NCBI RefSeq assembly: GCF_017084525.1
Contig: NZ_CP070950.1
Span: 2,728,001 to 2,792,000, forward strand
Origin: Conexibacter sp. SYSU D00693
Lineage (GTDB): Bacteria > Actinomycetota > Thermoleophilia > Solirubrobacterales > Solirubrobacteraceae
DNA length: 64,000 nucleotides
Direction of reading: 5' to 3'
Part shown: positions 26,327 to 35,317 of the stretch, in pieces
Position numbering within the stretch: position 1 is the stretch's first letter
Layout: each line of letters begins with the position of its first letter
Translations under genes and position numbers: made by a program
The notes under the pieces: generated by a model
Database searches by the model: none
Seen by the model: only the letters and a program-made list of their open reading frames with translations
Told to the model about the DNA's origin: nothing

Positions 26327-26474
26327 CTCAACGTCGTCTCAACGAAGTCTTAGGCGAGCGACACCGCGTCTTCAGGCTCCCTTGAGGGGGCGGGCGCATG
26401 ATGCTCGTGCGGATGCGCTGATGGTGCTGGACACACCGGGCGCGACCCCTGATCCGCAGCATGAGGCAGGTCCT

Positions 26475-26526
26475 CCCCCACACGAGCGACCGGGCGCGCC
26501 CAGCGCCCGGTCGTCTCGTGTGGGGG
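26475..26526 (-). terminator. Long hairpin after the PEP mutase-family gene
   Basis: A ~23-bp stem, nearly perfect (CCCCCACACGAGCGACCGGG against CCCGGTCGTCTCGTGTGGGG), with a short loop around 26500. It lies about 18 nt downstream of the minus-strand stop at 26544. The rest of 26327-26543 between this gene and tRNA-Lys holds no gene that I can see. Confidence 0.7.
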
Positions 26527-26543
26527 GCTCCCTCCGCGCTGGT

Positions 26544-27326
26544 TCAGCCCGGCGGGCGGAAGGCGAGGTCCGGGCCCGGTCCCGCGCCGCCCAGCAACGA
26601 CGTCGCCGCGCGGTGCACCGCCGCGAGCGCCGCGCCGTAGGGCCCCGGCCCGAAGGACACGCGCGCCACGCCGAGCGTCGCGAGCTCGGCCACCGAGGGC
26701 CCGCCCGGCCGCGCCAGGACGCTGATCGGCACGCCGGCCTGCGCGGCGAGGCGCCCGATCGCCGCGGGCTGCGTCGCGGCCACGACGAAGACGCAGTCGG
26801 CGCCGGCGTCGCGGTAGGCCCGGGCGCGGGCGAGCGCGTCCTCGATGCCTGCGTCGTCGCCCACCGCCACGTCGGTGCGGGCGTTGATGGCCAACGGGAC
26901 GCCCTCGGCCTCCGCAGCCGCACGCGCCGCCGCGACGCGGGCGGCGGCCTCGTCGATCGGGCGGCGCTGGTCCTCGAGGTTCATGCCCGCGACGCCGGCG
27001 CCGAGCGCGCGGCGCACGGTCTCGCCCACCTCGTCGGCGGTCTCGCCGTAGCCCGCCTCGAGGTCGGCGCTCACCGGCAGGTCGGGCACCGCGGCGGCGA
27101 TGCGCCCGACGGCGTCGAGCATCGCGTCGCGGGTGATCGCCTCGCCGTCGGGCAGGCCGAGCGCCGCGGCGATCGCCCACGACGCCGTGGCCAGTGCCCG
27201 GCAGCCCGGGACGTCCGCGACGGTCCGCGCGCTGCCGACGTCCCAGACGTTGACCACGACGAGCGGGTCGCCGGGCACGTGGAGGTCGCGCAGCGTCGCC
27301 GCGCGCGTGGCGAGGTCCGGGGCCAT
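26544..27326 (-). CDS. Isocitrate lyase/PEP mutase family enzyme
   Basis: A 260-residue (beta/alpha)8 protein of the PEP mutase/isocitrate lyase superfamily. Diagnostic metal- and substrate-site strands are PVSADLEAGYGETADEV (D and E as Mg ligands), GMNLEDQ, and INARTDV. Alone it is too short for isocitrate lyase. Members include 2-methylisocitrate lyases, phosphonopyruvate hydrolases and oxaloacetate decarboxylases, and the exact reaction cannot be told here. The stop is followed by a long hairpin; its start lies 10 nt past the stop of the helicase gene upstream, so the two are probably co-transcribed. Confidence 0.85.
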   Translation of the reverse strand: MAPDLATRAATLRDLHVPGDPLVVVNVWDVGSARTVADVPGCRALATASWAIAAALGLPDGEAITRDAMLDAVGRIAAAVPDLPVSADLEAGYGETADEVGETVRRALGAGVAGMNLEDQRRPIDEAAARVAAARAAAEAEGVPLAINARTDVAVGDDAGIEDALARARAYRDAGADCVFVVAATQPAAIGRLAAQAGVPISVLARPGGPSVAELATLGVARVSFGPGPYGAALAAVHRAATSLLGGAGPGPDLAFRPPG

Positions 27327-27336
27327 GGCGGGAGTC

Positions 27337-29004
27337 CTACCGCCGCGCGGTCAGCGCGTCGAGCAGGAGGTCGATCGAGCGCTGGAGCTGCTCGATCGTG
27401 GCGTCCTCGACGCGGGTCACGCCCGTCTCGCGGTTGAGCCAGGCGTTGATCTCGCGCGGGGAGCGGCCGTCGCGGCGGCGCAGGTCGCCCACCAGGCCGT
27501 GGCGCTTCTCGCGCAGCAGCGCCCGGCGCTGGAACGCGGGCAGCCCGCCGGGATCGACGTCGTCGTCCGCCTCCTCGGCGTCGCCCTGCACCGCGGACGG
27601 CACCGCGCTGGCGAAGACGACCGGCGCGGGCGCCGGCGCCGGCACCGTCGAGGTGATGGCGGGCGCGCCGCCGAAGAGCGACATCTGGGACGTCGGCGCG
27701 ACGTCGGCGGCCAGCGGGACGAACTCCGGCGTCTCCGAGCGCTCGGTCTCGCGGCGCTCGCGCAGCTCGTCGAGGCCCATCGGGTCCTCGTCGTCCTCGC
27801 GCGGGCGCCGGATGACGCGCAGCTCGCCCTCGACCTCGTTGGCGTGCGTGCGCAGCACCGGGTCGGCCGGCAGGTAGAGCCACGACATGTCCGCCGGGCG
27901 CCCGGCGATCGTGCGCACGAAGCGCCCGACGATCTGGCGGAAGACCAGCGGGGTCTTGGCGGCGCTCGCGTAGACGCCCACGCGCAGGCGCGGGATGTCG
28001 ACGCCCTCGCTGACCATGTTCACCGCGACGATCCACTCGTCGCGGGCGTGGGTGAAGGCCGCGAGCTTGCGCGCCGCCTGCTGCTCGGTGTGCAGGACGA
28101 CGGTCGGCGCCTTGCCGGTGACCTGCTTGAGCAGCGAGGCGACGGCGCGGGCGTGCGTCGAGTCGGCGGCGACGACGAGGCCGCCCGCGTCCTTGTGGCC
28201 GTCGGCGCGGATGCCCAGCAGCCGCTTGTGCGCCTCACCGAGGATGCGCGGCAGGCCGTCGGGCAGCTCGGTCGAGATGGCCGTCCGGTAGCGGCGCGAG
28301 GCCTCGCGGCCGGTGAGGACGGTGTCGAAGCCCGCCTCGATGAGGTCGTCGCCCGAGCGCCACTGCAGCGTCCCGTCGTACGGGATGAACGTGACGGGCC
28401 GGCAGACGCCGTCGCGCACCGCGTCGGCGTAGGTGTAGGAGACGTCCGGGACCGCGACGCCCTCGTCGTCGTAGGTCACGCCCGGGATCGGGGTCGCGTC
28501 GGAGCGAAACGGCGTGCCCGACAGCAGGAGCTTGCGCTGGGCCGCCGCGAAGGCCTTGGAGAAGCCGACGCCCCAGGCGAGCTCGTCGCCGAGGTGATGG
28601 GCCTCGTCGGCGATGACGAGCGTCCCGGGGGAGCACTGCCGGGCCCACTTCTCGGCGACCGACGCCACGCGCGCGTAGGTGACCGAGACGCCCTGGAAGT
28701 CCTTGGGCGGCGTGAGCTCCTCGGCGTCGGGGACGAGGTGGACGCCCTGCTCGGCGGCGGCCGCGGCCCACTGGCGGGTCAGCGGCGTCGTCGGGCAGAT
28801 CACCGCGACGCGCTTGACGGCGCCGGCCTTCAGCAGCTCACGCGCGAGCACGAGCGACGGACGCGTCTTGCCCGCGCCCGGCGCCGCCGAGATGAGGAAC
28901 GGGCCGGCCTCCCAGCCCGCCATCCGCTCGAGGGCGAGGGCCTGCCACGGACGGAGCCCCGCGCGCGAGGTCGGGCGTGGGGTGCGAGCAGCGGCGGACG
29001 GCAT
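27337..29004 (-). CDS. Superfamily 2 DNA/RNA helicase (DEAH, SSL2/XPB-like)
   Basis: A 555-residue ATP-dependent helicase. Motif I is SAAPGAGKTRPS (~39-50), motif II LVIADEAHHLGDE, motif III LLSGTPFRSD, and the second RecA domain has VAVNMVSEGVDIPRLRVGVY and motif VI RQIVGRFVRTIAG. After ~residue 400 comes an acidic/Pro-Ala linker, then a C-terminal helical domain (PAFQRRALLREKRHGLVGDL onward). It acts on nucleic acids in DNA repair or similar work; a partner nuclease is not evident. The extragenic palindrome cluster lies just upstream. Confidence 0.87.
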   Translation of the reverse strand: MPSAAARTPRPTSRAGLRPWQALALERMAGWEAGPFLISAAPGAGKTRPSLVLARELLKAGAVKRVAVICPTTPLTRQWAAAAAEQGVHLVPDAEELTPPKDFQGVSVTYARVASVAEKWARQCSPGTLVIADEAHHLGDELAWGVGFSKAFAAAQRKLLLSGTPFRSDATPIPGVTYDDEGVAVPDVSYTYADAVRDGVCRPVTFIPYDGTLQWRSGDDLIEAGFDTVLTGREASRRYRTAISTELPDGLPRILGEAHKRLLGIRADGHKDAGGLVVAADSTHARAVASLLKQVTGKAPTVVLHTEQQAARKLAAFTHARDEWIVAVNMVSEGVDIPRLRVGVYASAAKTPLVFRQIVGRFVRTIAGRPADMSWLYLPADPVLRTHANEVEGELRVIRRPREDDEDPMGLDELRERRETERSETPEFVPLAADVAPTSQMSLFGGAPAITSTVPAPAPAPVVFASAVPSAVQGDAEEADDDVDPGGLPAFQRRALLREKRHGLVGDLRRRDGRSPREINAWLNRETGVTRVEDATIEQLQRSIDLLLDALTARR

Positions 29005-29095
29005 CCGGGACGGGAGATGGTGCGCGACCGACCCGACGGAACCGCGATGCCCGATGGCAGGCCGGGATGCGCGGCATCGTGCCGTTCAGCACGAA

Positions 29096-29126
29096 TGCGA
29101 AGAAGGGGACAGTCCCCTCGTTCGCA
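29096..29126. repeat. Extragenic palindrome, GGGGAC-A-GTCCCC core
   Basis: A 31-bp palindrome centred on A29111, arms TGCGAAGAAGGGGAC and GTCCCCTCGTTCGCA with two mismatches. It is the first of three palindromes in the 196-nt gap between helicase start and the Rid-family gene. Confidence 0.8.
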
Positions 29127-29132
29127 TCGCCG

Positions 29133-29165
29133 GTGAGAAGCAGGGGTCTGACCCCTGCTTCTCAC
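29133..29165. repeat. Extragenic palindrome, GGGGTC-T-GACCCC core
   Basis: A perfect odd palindrome with 16-bp arms (GTGAGAAGCAGGGGTC / GACCCCTGCTTCTCAC) around T29149. The outer arm GTGAGAAG is shared with copies at 7851 and 29172, although the core hexamer differs. Confidence 0.85.
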
Positions 29166-29171
29166 GCGCGA

Positions 29172-29204
29172 GTGCGAAGAAGGGGACAGTCCCCTGCTTC
29201 TCAC
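29172..29204. repeat. Extragenic palindrome, GGGGAC-A-GTCCCC core
   Basis: Centred on A29188 with arms GTGCGAAGAAGGGGAC and GTCCCCTGCTTCTCAC (two mismatches). Its last bases overlap the 3' end of the Rid-family gene, whose stop is at 29201. Confidence 0.8.
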
Positions 29205-29587
29205 GCTCGTGGTGCGAACGCGTCCGCCTCGACTTCGACGTGGAGGGCGGGGTCGACGAAGCCGGCGACCGCGAGCATCGAGGTGACGGGTCGGATCTCG
29301 CCGAAGACCTCCGCGTGGACGGCGCCGAGGGCACGCCACTGCGAGGCGTCGCGCACGTACATCCGCGTGCGCACGACCTCCTCGAGGCGGGCGTCGGCCA
29401 GGGCGAGCGCCGCGGCGACGTTGCGCAGCGCCTGGCGCAGCTGCTGCGCCGGGTCCTCGGAGACCGGCGTGCCGTCGGCGCCGATCCCGGTGCAGCCCGC
29501 CACGAACACGAGGTCCCCGGCCCGGACCGCGCGCGAGTAGCCGACGACCGGCTCCCACGGCGCCCCGGAGGAGAACCGCTCGATCAA
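29201..29587 (-). CDS. Rid (YjgF/YER057c/UK114) family protein
   Basis: A 128-residue protein of the Rid trimer family: VVGYSRAVRAGDLVFVAGCT, ALRNVAAALALADARLEEVV and DPALHVEVEADAFAP. The Arg that binds imine-acid carboxylates in RidA enzymes is not at its usual place, so it belongs to a non-deaminase or divergent Rid branch. The TTG start (29587) overlaps the purH TGA by 4 nt, which makes it translationally coupled to purH. This link suggests a role in dealing with reactive by-products, but that is inference. Confidence 0.85.
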   Translation of the reverse strand: MIERFSSGAPWEPVVGYSRAVRAGDLVFVAGCTGIGADGTPVSEDPAQQLRQALRNVAAALALADARLEEVVRTRMYVRDASQWRALGAVHAEVFGEIRPVTSMLAVAGFVDPALHVEVEADAFAPRA

Positions 29588-31176
29588 TGGCGGAAGTGGC
29601 GCCGGCGGGTCATGACCATCGCCACGCCCGCCTCCTCGGCCGCGGCGACGACCTCGTCGTCGCGCACCGAGCCGCCGGGCTGGATGATCGCCTTGACGCC
29701 CGCCTCGACCGCGAGGGCTGGGCCGTCGGCGAAGGGGAAGAACGCGTCGGACGCGAGCACCGCGCCCTCCACGGAGTCCAGCCGGCACTTCTCGAGCGCG
29801 ATGCGCACGGAGTCCACCCGGCTCATCTGGCCGGCGCCGATGCCGACCGTCGCGCCGTCGAGGGCCAGGACGATCGCGTTGGACTTCACGTGGCGGCAGA
29901 CCCGCCAGGCGAACAGCAGGTCGTTCCACTCGCGGTCGTCGGGCCGGCGCGAGGTGGCGACCTCCATCTCGTCGCGCGTCTGGGCGGCGGTGTCGCGGTC
30001 CTGCACCAGCAGGCCGCCCATGACCTGCTTGACCTCGGGCTCCCCGGCGCGCGGCGACCGGCGCTCCTCGTCCTCGAGGATGCGGACGTTCTGCTTCTGG
30101 CACAGGACGTCCATCGCGCCCTCGTCGTAGCCCGGCGCGAAGAGCACCTCGATGAACTGCTCGTGGAGCTTCTCGGCCGTCGCCCGGTCGACGCGCCGGT
30201 TGAGCGCGATCACGCCGCCGAACGCGCTGAGCGGGTCGCACGCGAAGGCCTTCTCGTAGGCCTCCTGGACCGTCGTCCCGATCGCCACGCCGCACGGGTT
30301 GTTGTGCTTGACGATCGCGCAGGCCGGGACCTCGAACTCGCCGACCATCCGCCGCGCGCTGTCGAGGTCGAGCAGGTTGTTGAAGCTCAGCGGCTTGCCG
30401 TGGTGCTGGCGCACCTGGCTGAGGACGTGGGCGCGGGCGCCGACCTGCGCGTAGTACGCGGCGCGCTGGTGGGGGTTCTCGCCGTAGGAGAGGTCGAGCA
30501 CCTTCTCGTAGGCGCGGATGTACAGCGGCGGGAAGTCCTCGGAGCCCTCGGCGAACCACCGCGCGATGGCCGTGTCGTAGCGGGCGGTGAGGTGGAACGC
30601 GTCGGCCGCCAGCGCCTGGCGCGTCGGGAACGACAGCGCCCCGTCGCTCATGCGCAGCTCCTCGAGGATCGCGTCGTAGCTCTCGGGCCGCACGACGATC
30701 GCCGTGTAGCGGTGGTTCTTGGCCGCCGCCCGGACCATCGTCGGGCCGCCGATGTCGATGTCCTCGACGACCTCCGCCTCGCTGGCGCCGCGCCGGCCGG
30801 CGGTGCGCTCGAACGGGTAGAGGTTCACGCACACGAGGTCGACCATCTCGATCCCGTGCTCCTCGGCGGCCGCCACGTGCGAGGGCTCGTCGCGCACCGC
30901 CAGCAGCCCCGCGTAGAGCTTGGGGTGCAGCGTCTTCACGCGCCCGTCCATCATCTCCGGGAAGCCGGTGAAGTCCTCGATGGCGCGGACCTCGACGCCC
31001 GCCTCCTTCAGCGCGCGCGCCGTCCCGCCCGTGGAGACGATCTCGACGCCGAGCTCGGCCAGGCCCTTGGCGAAGTCGACGACGCCCGTCTTGTCGGACA
31101 CCGACAGCAGCGCCCGGCGGACGGGCACGAGGCCGAGCAGGTCGTCGTCGGCGGGCGCGGCGGTCGGCTCAGCCAT
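29584..31176 (-). CDS. purH: Bifunctional AICAR formyltransferase / IMP cyclohydrolase
   Basis: Carries out the last two steps of IMP synthesis: AICAR to FAICAR with 10-formyl-THF, then ring closure. The 530-residue protein has an N-terminal cyclohydrolase domain (ALLSVSDKTGVVDFAKGLAE, STGGTARALKEAGV, DGRVKTLHPKLYAGLL) and the C-terminal transformylase with the Lys-His motif in ACAIVKHNNPCGVAIG. Length is normal. The ATG at 31176 is chosen at MAEPTAAP, about 20 residues before the conserved domain. It is followed by a coupled Rid-family gene. Confidence 0.95.
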   Translation of the reverse strand: MAEPTAAPADDDLLGLVPVRRALLSVSDKTGVVDFAKGLAELGVEIVSTGGTARALKEAGVEVRAIEDFTGFPEMMDGRVKTLHPKLYAGLLAVRDEPSHVAAAEEHGIEMVDLVCVNLYPFERTAGRRGASEAEVVEDIDIGGPTMVRAAAKNHRYTAIVVRPESYDAILEELRMSDGALSFPTRQALAADAFHLTARYDTAIARWFAEGSEDFPPLYIRAYEKVLDLSYGENPHQRAAYYAQVGARAHVLSQVRQHHGKPLSFNNLLDLDSARRMVGEFEVPACAIVKHNNPCGVAIGTTVQEAYEKAFACDPLSAFGGVIALNRRVDRATAEKLHEQFIEVLFAPGYDEGAMDVLCQKQNVRILEDEERRSPRAGEPEVKQVMGGLLVQDRDTAAQTRDEMEVATSRRPDDREWNDLLFAWRVCRHVKSNAIVLALDGATVGIGAGQMSRVDSVRIALEKCRLDSVEGAVLASDAFFPFADGPALAVEAGVKAIIQPGGSVRDDEVVAAAEEAGVAMVMTRRRHFRH

Positions 31177-31243
31177 GGCGGCCGAGACTACCGTCGGGCC
31201 GGGCGGTTGCGCGGACGCCCCTCCGGGAAGCCCGGTGGCCGAG

Positions 31244-31489
31244 ATGCCTGACCGACCGACCGAGGACGTCGAGCGCGAGATGGAGCGCGCCGAGCACGAG
31301 ATGGAGCAGGACCTCGAGCGCGTCGAGGAGCACCTCGACGAGGCCAAGAAGCGCTACCCCGACGCGCGCCTGGACCGCGAGGACCAGCTCGAGGACGTCG
31401 CGGGCGACGTCAGCGACGAGCGCGGCGGCCCGATGTTCGGGGAGGACGCCGAGGGCGCGGTCGACGACGGCACCGCCCGCGAGGGATAG
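31244..31489 (+). CDS. Small acidic coiled-coil protein, unknown function
   Basis: The 81-residue protein is highly charged: residues 5-45 (EDVEREMERAEHEMEQDLER onward) form a probable single alpha-helix or coiled coil, and the tail is acidic and disordered. An in-frame GTG at 31235 is an alternative start. It is divergent from purH. A GCCCGCG / CGCGGGC hairpin spans its stop codon. No family recognised. Confidence 0.6.
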   Translation: MPDRPTEDVEREMERAEHEMEQDLERVEEHLDEAKKRYPDARLDREDQLEDVAGDVSDERGGPMFGEDAEGAVDDGTAREG

Positions 31490-31516
31490 CCCCCGCGGGC
31501 GGCGCGTGCCGTCCTG

Positions 31517-32950
31517 CTAGCCCTGCGGCAGCGCCGGGATCGACCCGGTGAGCTGCCCGGTGGCGCCGTTGATGGCCGCCACCACGTTGCTGAAGCCGGG
31601 CACGCCCGACGTGAGCGTCCCCAACGCCGGCAGCGGCACCGGGCTGCCGTTGTACTGCGCGGCCCCGATGCCGATGACGGCGCCGCTGGCGATGCAGATC
31701 CCGAGCACGCACTGCTCGCCCTGGGTCGCGACGCCCTGGCCCAGGAAGTCGATCGCCGTGTCCTTCACCAGGCCGGCGTGGCCCTCGACGGGCAGCCAGA
31801 CCAGGCCGCCGGGCGCGCCCGGCGTGGTGTCGACCGTCGCGACCGCCGTCGTCCCGACCGCGTGGCGGCCGGTCTGGAACGGCCCGCCCTTGACCTGGAT
31901 GACGTTCGCCCCGCCCAGCAGCGCCAGCAGCGGCTGGTTCGGGACCTCGAGCGACGGGACCGCCAGGCCCGTGTCGCTGATGCGGTAGGCCAGCTGCGAG
32001 CCCGCGCCGATGTTGAGGTAGAAGTGCGTCACGACGCCGGCCGAGAGGGCCGTCGGCGTGAGGCTCACCCCCGCCGGGTCAGGCGTGTTCTCGAGCAGGC
32101 TCAGCCCGTCCTCGACGCTGAGGTCCACGCCGTCGGTCTTGCCGGGCGCGCCCGGGACCCGCACGCCGAGCTTCAGCGCGAAGAGGGCCGCCGGGTCCAG
32201 CCCGGCCTCGGTCGCCAGCGCCGTGAGCTGCCCGCGCAGGCTGTCCGCGAGCTGCTGGCCGCCGAGGTCCGCGCCGCCCGACGAGAACGCCGGGACGGTG
32301 CGCCCGCGGGTCTTGACCAGGCCGGTGAAGGAGCGCGTCTTCGTGTCGAAGATGCCCGTGACGCCGTCGGCCCCCTGGTTCTCGTGGAGCGCCACGAAGC
32401 GGTCGTCGAGGACCGTCGCGCCCGGCGCGGCGTACGCGGCGCCGGCCTGGCCGTCGACCGTCGCCTGCCACTCGACGCCGCCCTCGGTGTTGAGGAAGAC
32501 CGTCGAGCGCTTGTCGAAGGCGACGAACTTGTGCTGCCACGGCTTCACCGTGACGGTGATGTCCGAGAGCGTCACCGTCTGGCTCTGGCACGAGAAGCCC
32601 GAGCGCGGGCGGTTGAGGCTCGTGCTGGTGATCCGGTAGCTGCCGCCGGGCTGGCCCTCGGCGTTCCACGTCGTCTGCCACGCGCCGGTGTTCGGCGCGA
32701 GGATCGTGCCCGCCTTGCTCGCCGTGTGGACGACGGCCCCGTCGCTGACGCGCGTGACCTTGACGGTCGACGTGGCGCCCGCGCAGAGCGTCCCGCCGGT
32801 GGCGCCGACGGACTCCTTGATGACGACGTCGCCGCCGCGGACGACCTGGCCCGCCGTCGGCTCGGTGATCGCCGCGCCGGCCGGCGTGGCGGCAGCGACG
32901 ACCGCCGCGATGGTGAGCGCTGCCCCCGCAGCGCCCTTGATGACCCGCAT
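31517..32950 (-). CDS. Secreted protein, unknown function
   Basis: The 477-residue protein has a signal peptide (MRVIKGAAGAALTIAAVVAA, cleaved near AGA) and an AGGGGGA ribosome site before the ATG. The N-terminal ~110 residues look Ig-like (TEPTAGQVVRGGDVVIKE; SGFSCQSQTVTLSDITVTVKP), with paired cysteines. The middle and C-terminus are beta-rich with Gly/Ala and two Cys (EQCVLGICIAS). No catalytic motif is visible. Probably extracellular and structural. I do not recognise the family. Confidence 0.75.
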   Translation of the reverse strand: MRVIKGAAGAALTIAAVVAAATPAGAAITEPTAGQVVRGGDVVIKESVGATGGTLCAGATSTVKVTRVSDGAVVHTASKAGTILAPNTGAWQTTWNAEGQPGGSYRITSTSLNRPRSGFSCQSQTVTLSDITVTVKPWQHKFVAFDKRSTVFLNTEGGVEWQATVDGQAGAAYAAPGATVLDDRFVALHENQGADGVTGIFDTKTRSFTGLVKTRGRTVPAFSSGGADLGGQQLADSLRGQLTALATEAGLDPAALFALKLGVRVPGAPGKTDGVDLSVEDGLSLLENTPDPAGVSLTPTALSAGVVTHFYLNIGAGSQLAYRISDTGLAVPSLEVPNQPLLALLGGANVIQVKGGPFQTGRHAVGTTAVATVDTTPGAPGGLVWLPVEGHAGLVKDTAIDFLGQGVATQGEQCVLGICIASGAVIGIGAAQYNGSPVPLPALGTLTSGVPGFSNVVAAINGATGQLTGSIPALPQG

Positions 32951-33033
32951 TCCCCCTGCTCCCTTCGATCGACTGGAAGGAGGTGCAGCGGTCTACCAGG
33001 CTGTGGAGCGCTGCGGCGCAAGCCCGACGCCGG

Positions 33034-33060
33034 GCGCGCCGGGCGGTGGGCCCGGCGCGC
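33034..33060. terminator. Hairpin downstream of the MmpL gene
   Basis: A perfect 10-bp stem (GCGCGCCGGG / CCCGGCGCGC) with a 7-nt loop lies ~50 nt beyond the MmpL stop in the 161-nt gap before the secreted-protein gene. Confidence 0.5.
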
Positions 33061-33111
33061 TCGACGGTACGGCGGCGTTCAGCGGCGGCGAGACGCGCCG
33101 CCCCTGAGGTC

Positions 33112-35298
33112 CTAGCCCGCGGGCGCCGGCTGGCGCTGCTCGGCGGGGCGGTCCAGCGCCTCGACGAGGTGCCCCTCGAGCGAGACGTTGGGCAGGATGC
33201 GGTCGAGCCAGCCCGGCAGCCACCACGCCTTGTCGCCCAGGAGCGTGACCACCGCCGGGGCGATCACGAGGCGGACGATGAGGACGTCGATGAGGATCGC
33301 CAGGCCGAGGCCCAGGCCGAACATCTTCGAGATCACGTCGTCGGTCGTCACGAAGGCCGAGAAGACGGCCGACATGATGAGTCCGGCGAAGAGGACGACC
33401 TTGGCGATGCGTCCCATGCCGTGGATGACGCTGGCCCGCGGGCCGTCGCCCTCGTTGTAGGCCTCGTGGATCCGGCTGAGCAGGAAGACGTTGTAGTCCA
33501 TGCTCAGGCCGAACAGGATCGCGAACATCATCACCGGGACGAACGAGATGATCGGCACGCCGGAGTCCACCCCGATGAGGCTCGCCCCCACGCCGTCCTG
33601 GAACACCGCGGTCACGACGCCGTAGGCGGCGACGATGGACAGCAGGTTGAACACCGCGGAGACCAGCGGGATCCACAGCGACCGGAACGCCGCGATGAGC
33701 AGCAGGACCGAGAGCCCGATGACCAGCGCGATGAACAGCGGCAGGCGCGAGGACACCTTGTCCGAGAAGTCCTCGAAGCCCGGCGTGTTGCCGCCCACGT
33801 AGACCTTGAGCGGCGTGCCCTGCGTCGCCGCGGGCAGCACGTCGCCACGCAGGCGCTCGAGCAGCTCGCTCGTGCGCTCGTCCTGCGGGGAGGTCGTGGG
33901 GGTCGCGACGATGACCGCCATCTCGCCGTCGCGGCTCGGGGCGGCCGGGGTGACCGACGCGATGCCCGGCGTCCTGCGCACGTCGGCCTCGATGCGCTGG
34001 AGCTGCTCCCGGGTCTGGCCGTCGCCCTTGGGCGTGTCGACGGCCAGCAGGAACGGGCCGTTGGAGCCGGGGCCGAAGGCGTCGCTGAGCTTGTCGTAGG
34101 CGACGCGCTGGGTCTTGGACTCCGACTGGTTGCCGTCGTCGGGCTGGCCGAGGCGCATGTCGGTGACGGGGAAGGCGAAGACGAGCAGGATCGCCACGCC
34201 GGCCGCGATCGCGGCCCAGGGACGGCCGGTGATCCGCTCGCCCCAGCGCTCGAAGCCACGAGAGGGCAGGACGTGCTCGGGCTTCTTGGGCTTCAGCCAG
34301 CGGGCGAAGGCCCCGATCATGATCGGCAGGATCGTCAGGGCCGAGACGACGACGGCCGCGACGCCGATGGCCGCGCCGATGCCCATGCGGCCGATCGCCG
34401 GGATGCCGACCACGAGCAGGCCCGCGATGGCCACCATGACGATGAGGCCGGCCGCCACGACGGACGCCCCCGCGGTGCCCGCGGCCTTCGCCGCGGCGTC
34501 ACGGACGGAGTCGCCCGCCGCCGCCTGCTCGCGGTAGCGGGCGATGATGAGCAGCGAGTAGTCGATGCCCGCACCGAGGCCGAGCATCACCGCGATCGTC
34601 GTCGCGAACTCCGGCAGGCCCAGGGGGCCGGCCAGCGCCGTGAGCAGCATCTGGCCGATGACGACGCCCAGCAGCGCCCCGAGGAGCGTCGCCCCCATCG
34701 CCGCGGCCGAGCGGAACAGGACGGTCAGCAGGACGAGCGCGATGGCGATGCCGACGAGCTCGCCGACCGGCGCCTCCTGCTCCTGGCCGATGTCGACGAC
34801 GAGGCCGCGCATCGAGACGTCGACGCCGGCGCCCTCGCCGGTGCGCGCGGCCTCCTCGAAGGCCTCGCCGTCCTCCTTCTCGATGTCGCCCGGCTCGGTG
34901 TCGTAGCGGACGTCGACCGAGGCGATGCGGCCGTCCTCGGAGACCGAGCCGCCCGGCGTAAAGGGGTCGGAGACGTCGACGACGCCGTCGAGGTCCTTGA
35001 CCGCGGTCAGCGACTTCTGGATGGCCGCCCGCTTCGGGGCGTCGCTGAGCTTGCCGCTCTCGGTGGAGAAGACGATGGTCGAGTCGGCGCCGGCCAGGGC
35101 GGGCTGGTGCTCGCGGAACAGGTCGAGCGCCTGCTGGGACTCGGTGCCCGGGGCGTCGAAGTCGTCGGCGGCGGGCGAGCCGTTCCCGGCGGCGATGCCG
35201 AGGACGATGATCGTGAAGATCGCAACCAGCAGGCTGCGCTTCCAGTGCTGGGAGAGCGAACGCGCTACTCGGGCGAGGGCGGCGGACATGCGCCGCAT
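33112..35298 (-). CDS. MmpL/RND-type exporter
   Basis: A 728-residue membrane transporter of the MmpL branch of RND. There are two homologous halves, each with one N-terminal helix, a large extracytoplasmic domain and five to six helices. The proton-relay/SSD-like segments are MLGLGAGIDYSLLIIARYRE in half 1 and FGLSMDYNVFLLSRIHEAYN in half 2, both with the D-Y pair. It probably exports lipids or hydrophobic compounds. ATG 35298 is chosen, with in-frame ATG 35289 as alternative. It is divergent from a TetR gene with a tandem operator-like repeat between them. Confidence 0.92.
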   Translation of the reverse strand: MRRMSAALARVARSLSQHWKRSLLVAIFTIIVLGIAAGNGSPAADDFDAPGTESQQALDLFREHQPALAGADSTIVFSTESGKLSDAPKRAAIQKSLTAVKDLDGVVDVSDPFTPGGSVSEDGRIASVDVRYDTEPGDIEKEDGEAFEEAARTGEGAGVDVSMRGLVVDIGQEQEAPVGELVGIAIALVLLTVLFRSAAAMGATLLGALLGVVIGQMLLTALAGPLGLPEFATTIAVMLGLGAGIDYSLLIIARYREQAAAGDSVRDAAAKAAGTAGASVVAAGLIVMVAIAGLLVVGIPAIGRMGIGAAIGVAAVVVSALTILPIMIGAFARWLKPKKPEHVLPSRGFERWGERITGRPWAAIAAGVAILLVFAFPVTDMRLGQPDDGNQSESKTQRVAYDKLSDAFGPGSNGPFLLAVDTPKGDGQTREQLQRIEADVRRTPGIASVTPAAPSRDGEMAVIVATPTTSPQDERTSELLERLRGDVLPAATQGTPLKVYVGGNTPGFEDFSDKVSSRLPLFIALVIGLSVLLLIAAFRSLWIPLVSAVFNLLSIVAAYGVVTAVFQDGVGASLIGVDSGVPIISFVPVMMFAILFGLSMDYNVFLLSRIHEAYNEGDGPRASVIHGMGRIAKVVLFAGLIMSAVFSAFVTTDDVISKMFGLGLGLAILIDVLIVRLVIAPAVVTLLGDKAWWLPGWLDRILPNVSLEGHLVEALDRPAEQRQPAPAG

Positions 35299-35317
35299 GG
35301 TGGCACATCCACTGCGA

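Noticed and set aside
26000-26353. Small ORFs of 60-80 residues in the tRNA-Lys region
   Set aside because: They overlap the tRNA exons and the folded core of the group I intron on both strands; the structured RNA explains the sequence.
29096-29204. CRISPR array
   Set aside because: The three units are palindromic with different cores and no constant repeat or spacers of even length. No cas genes are present.
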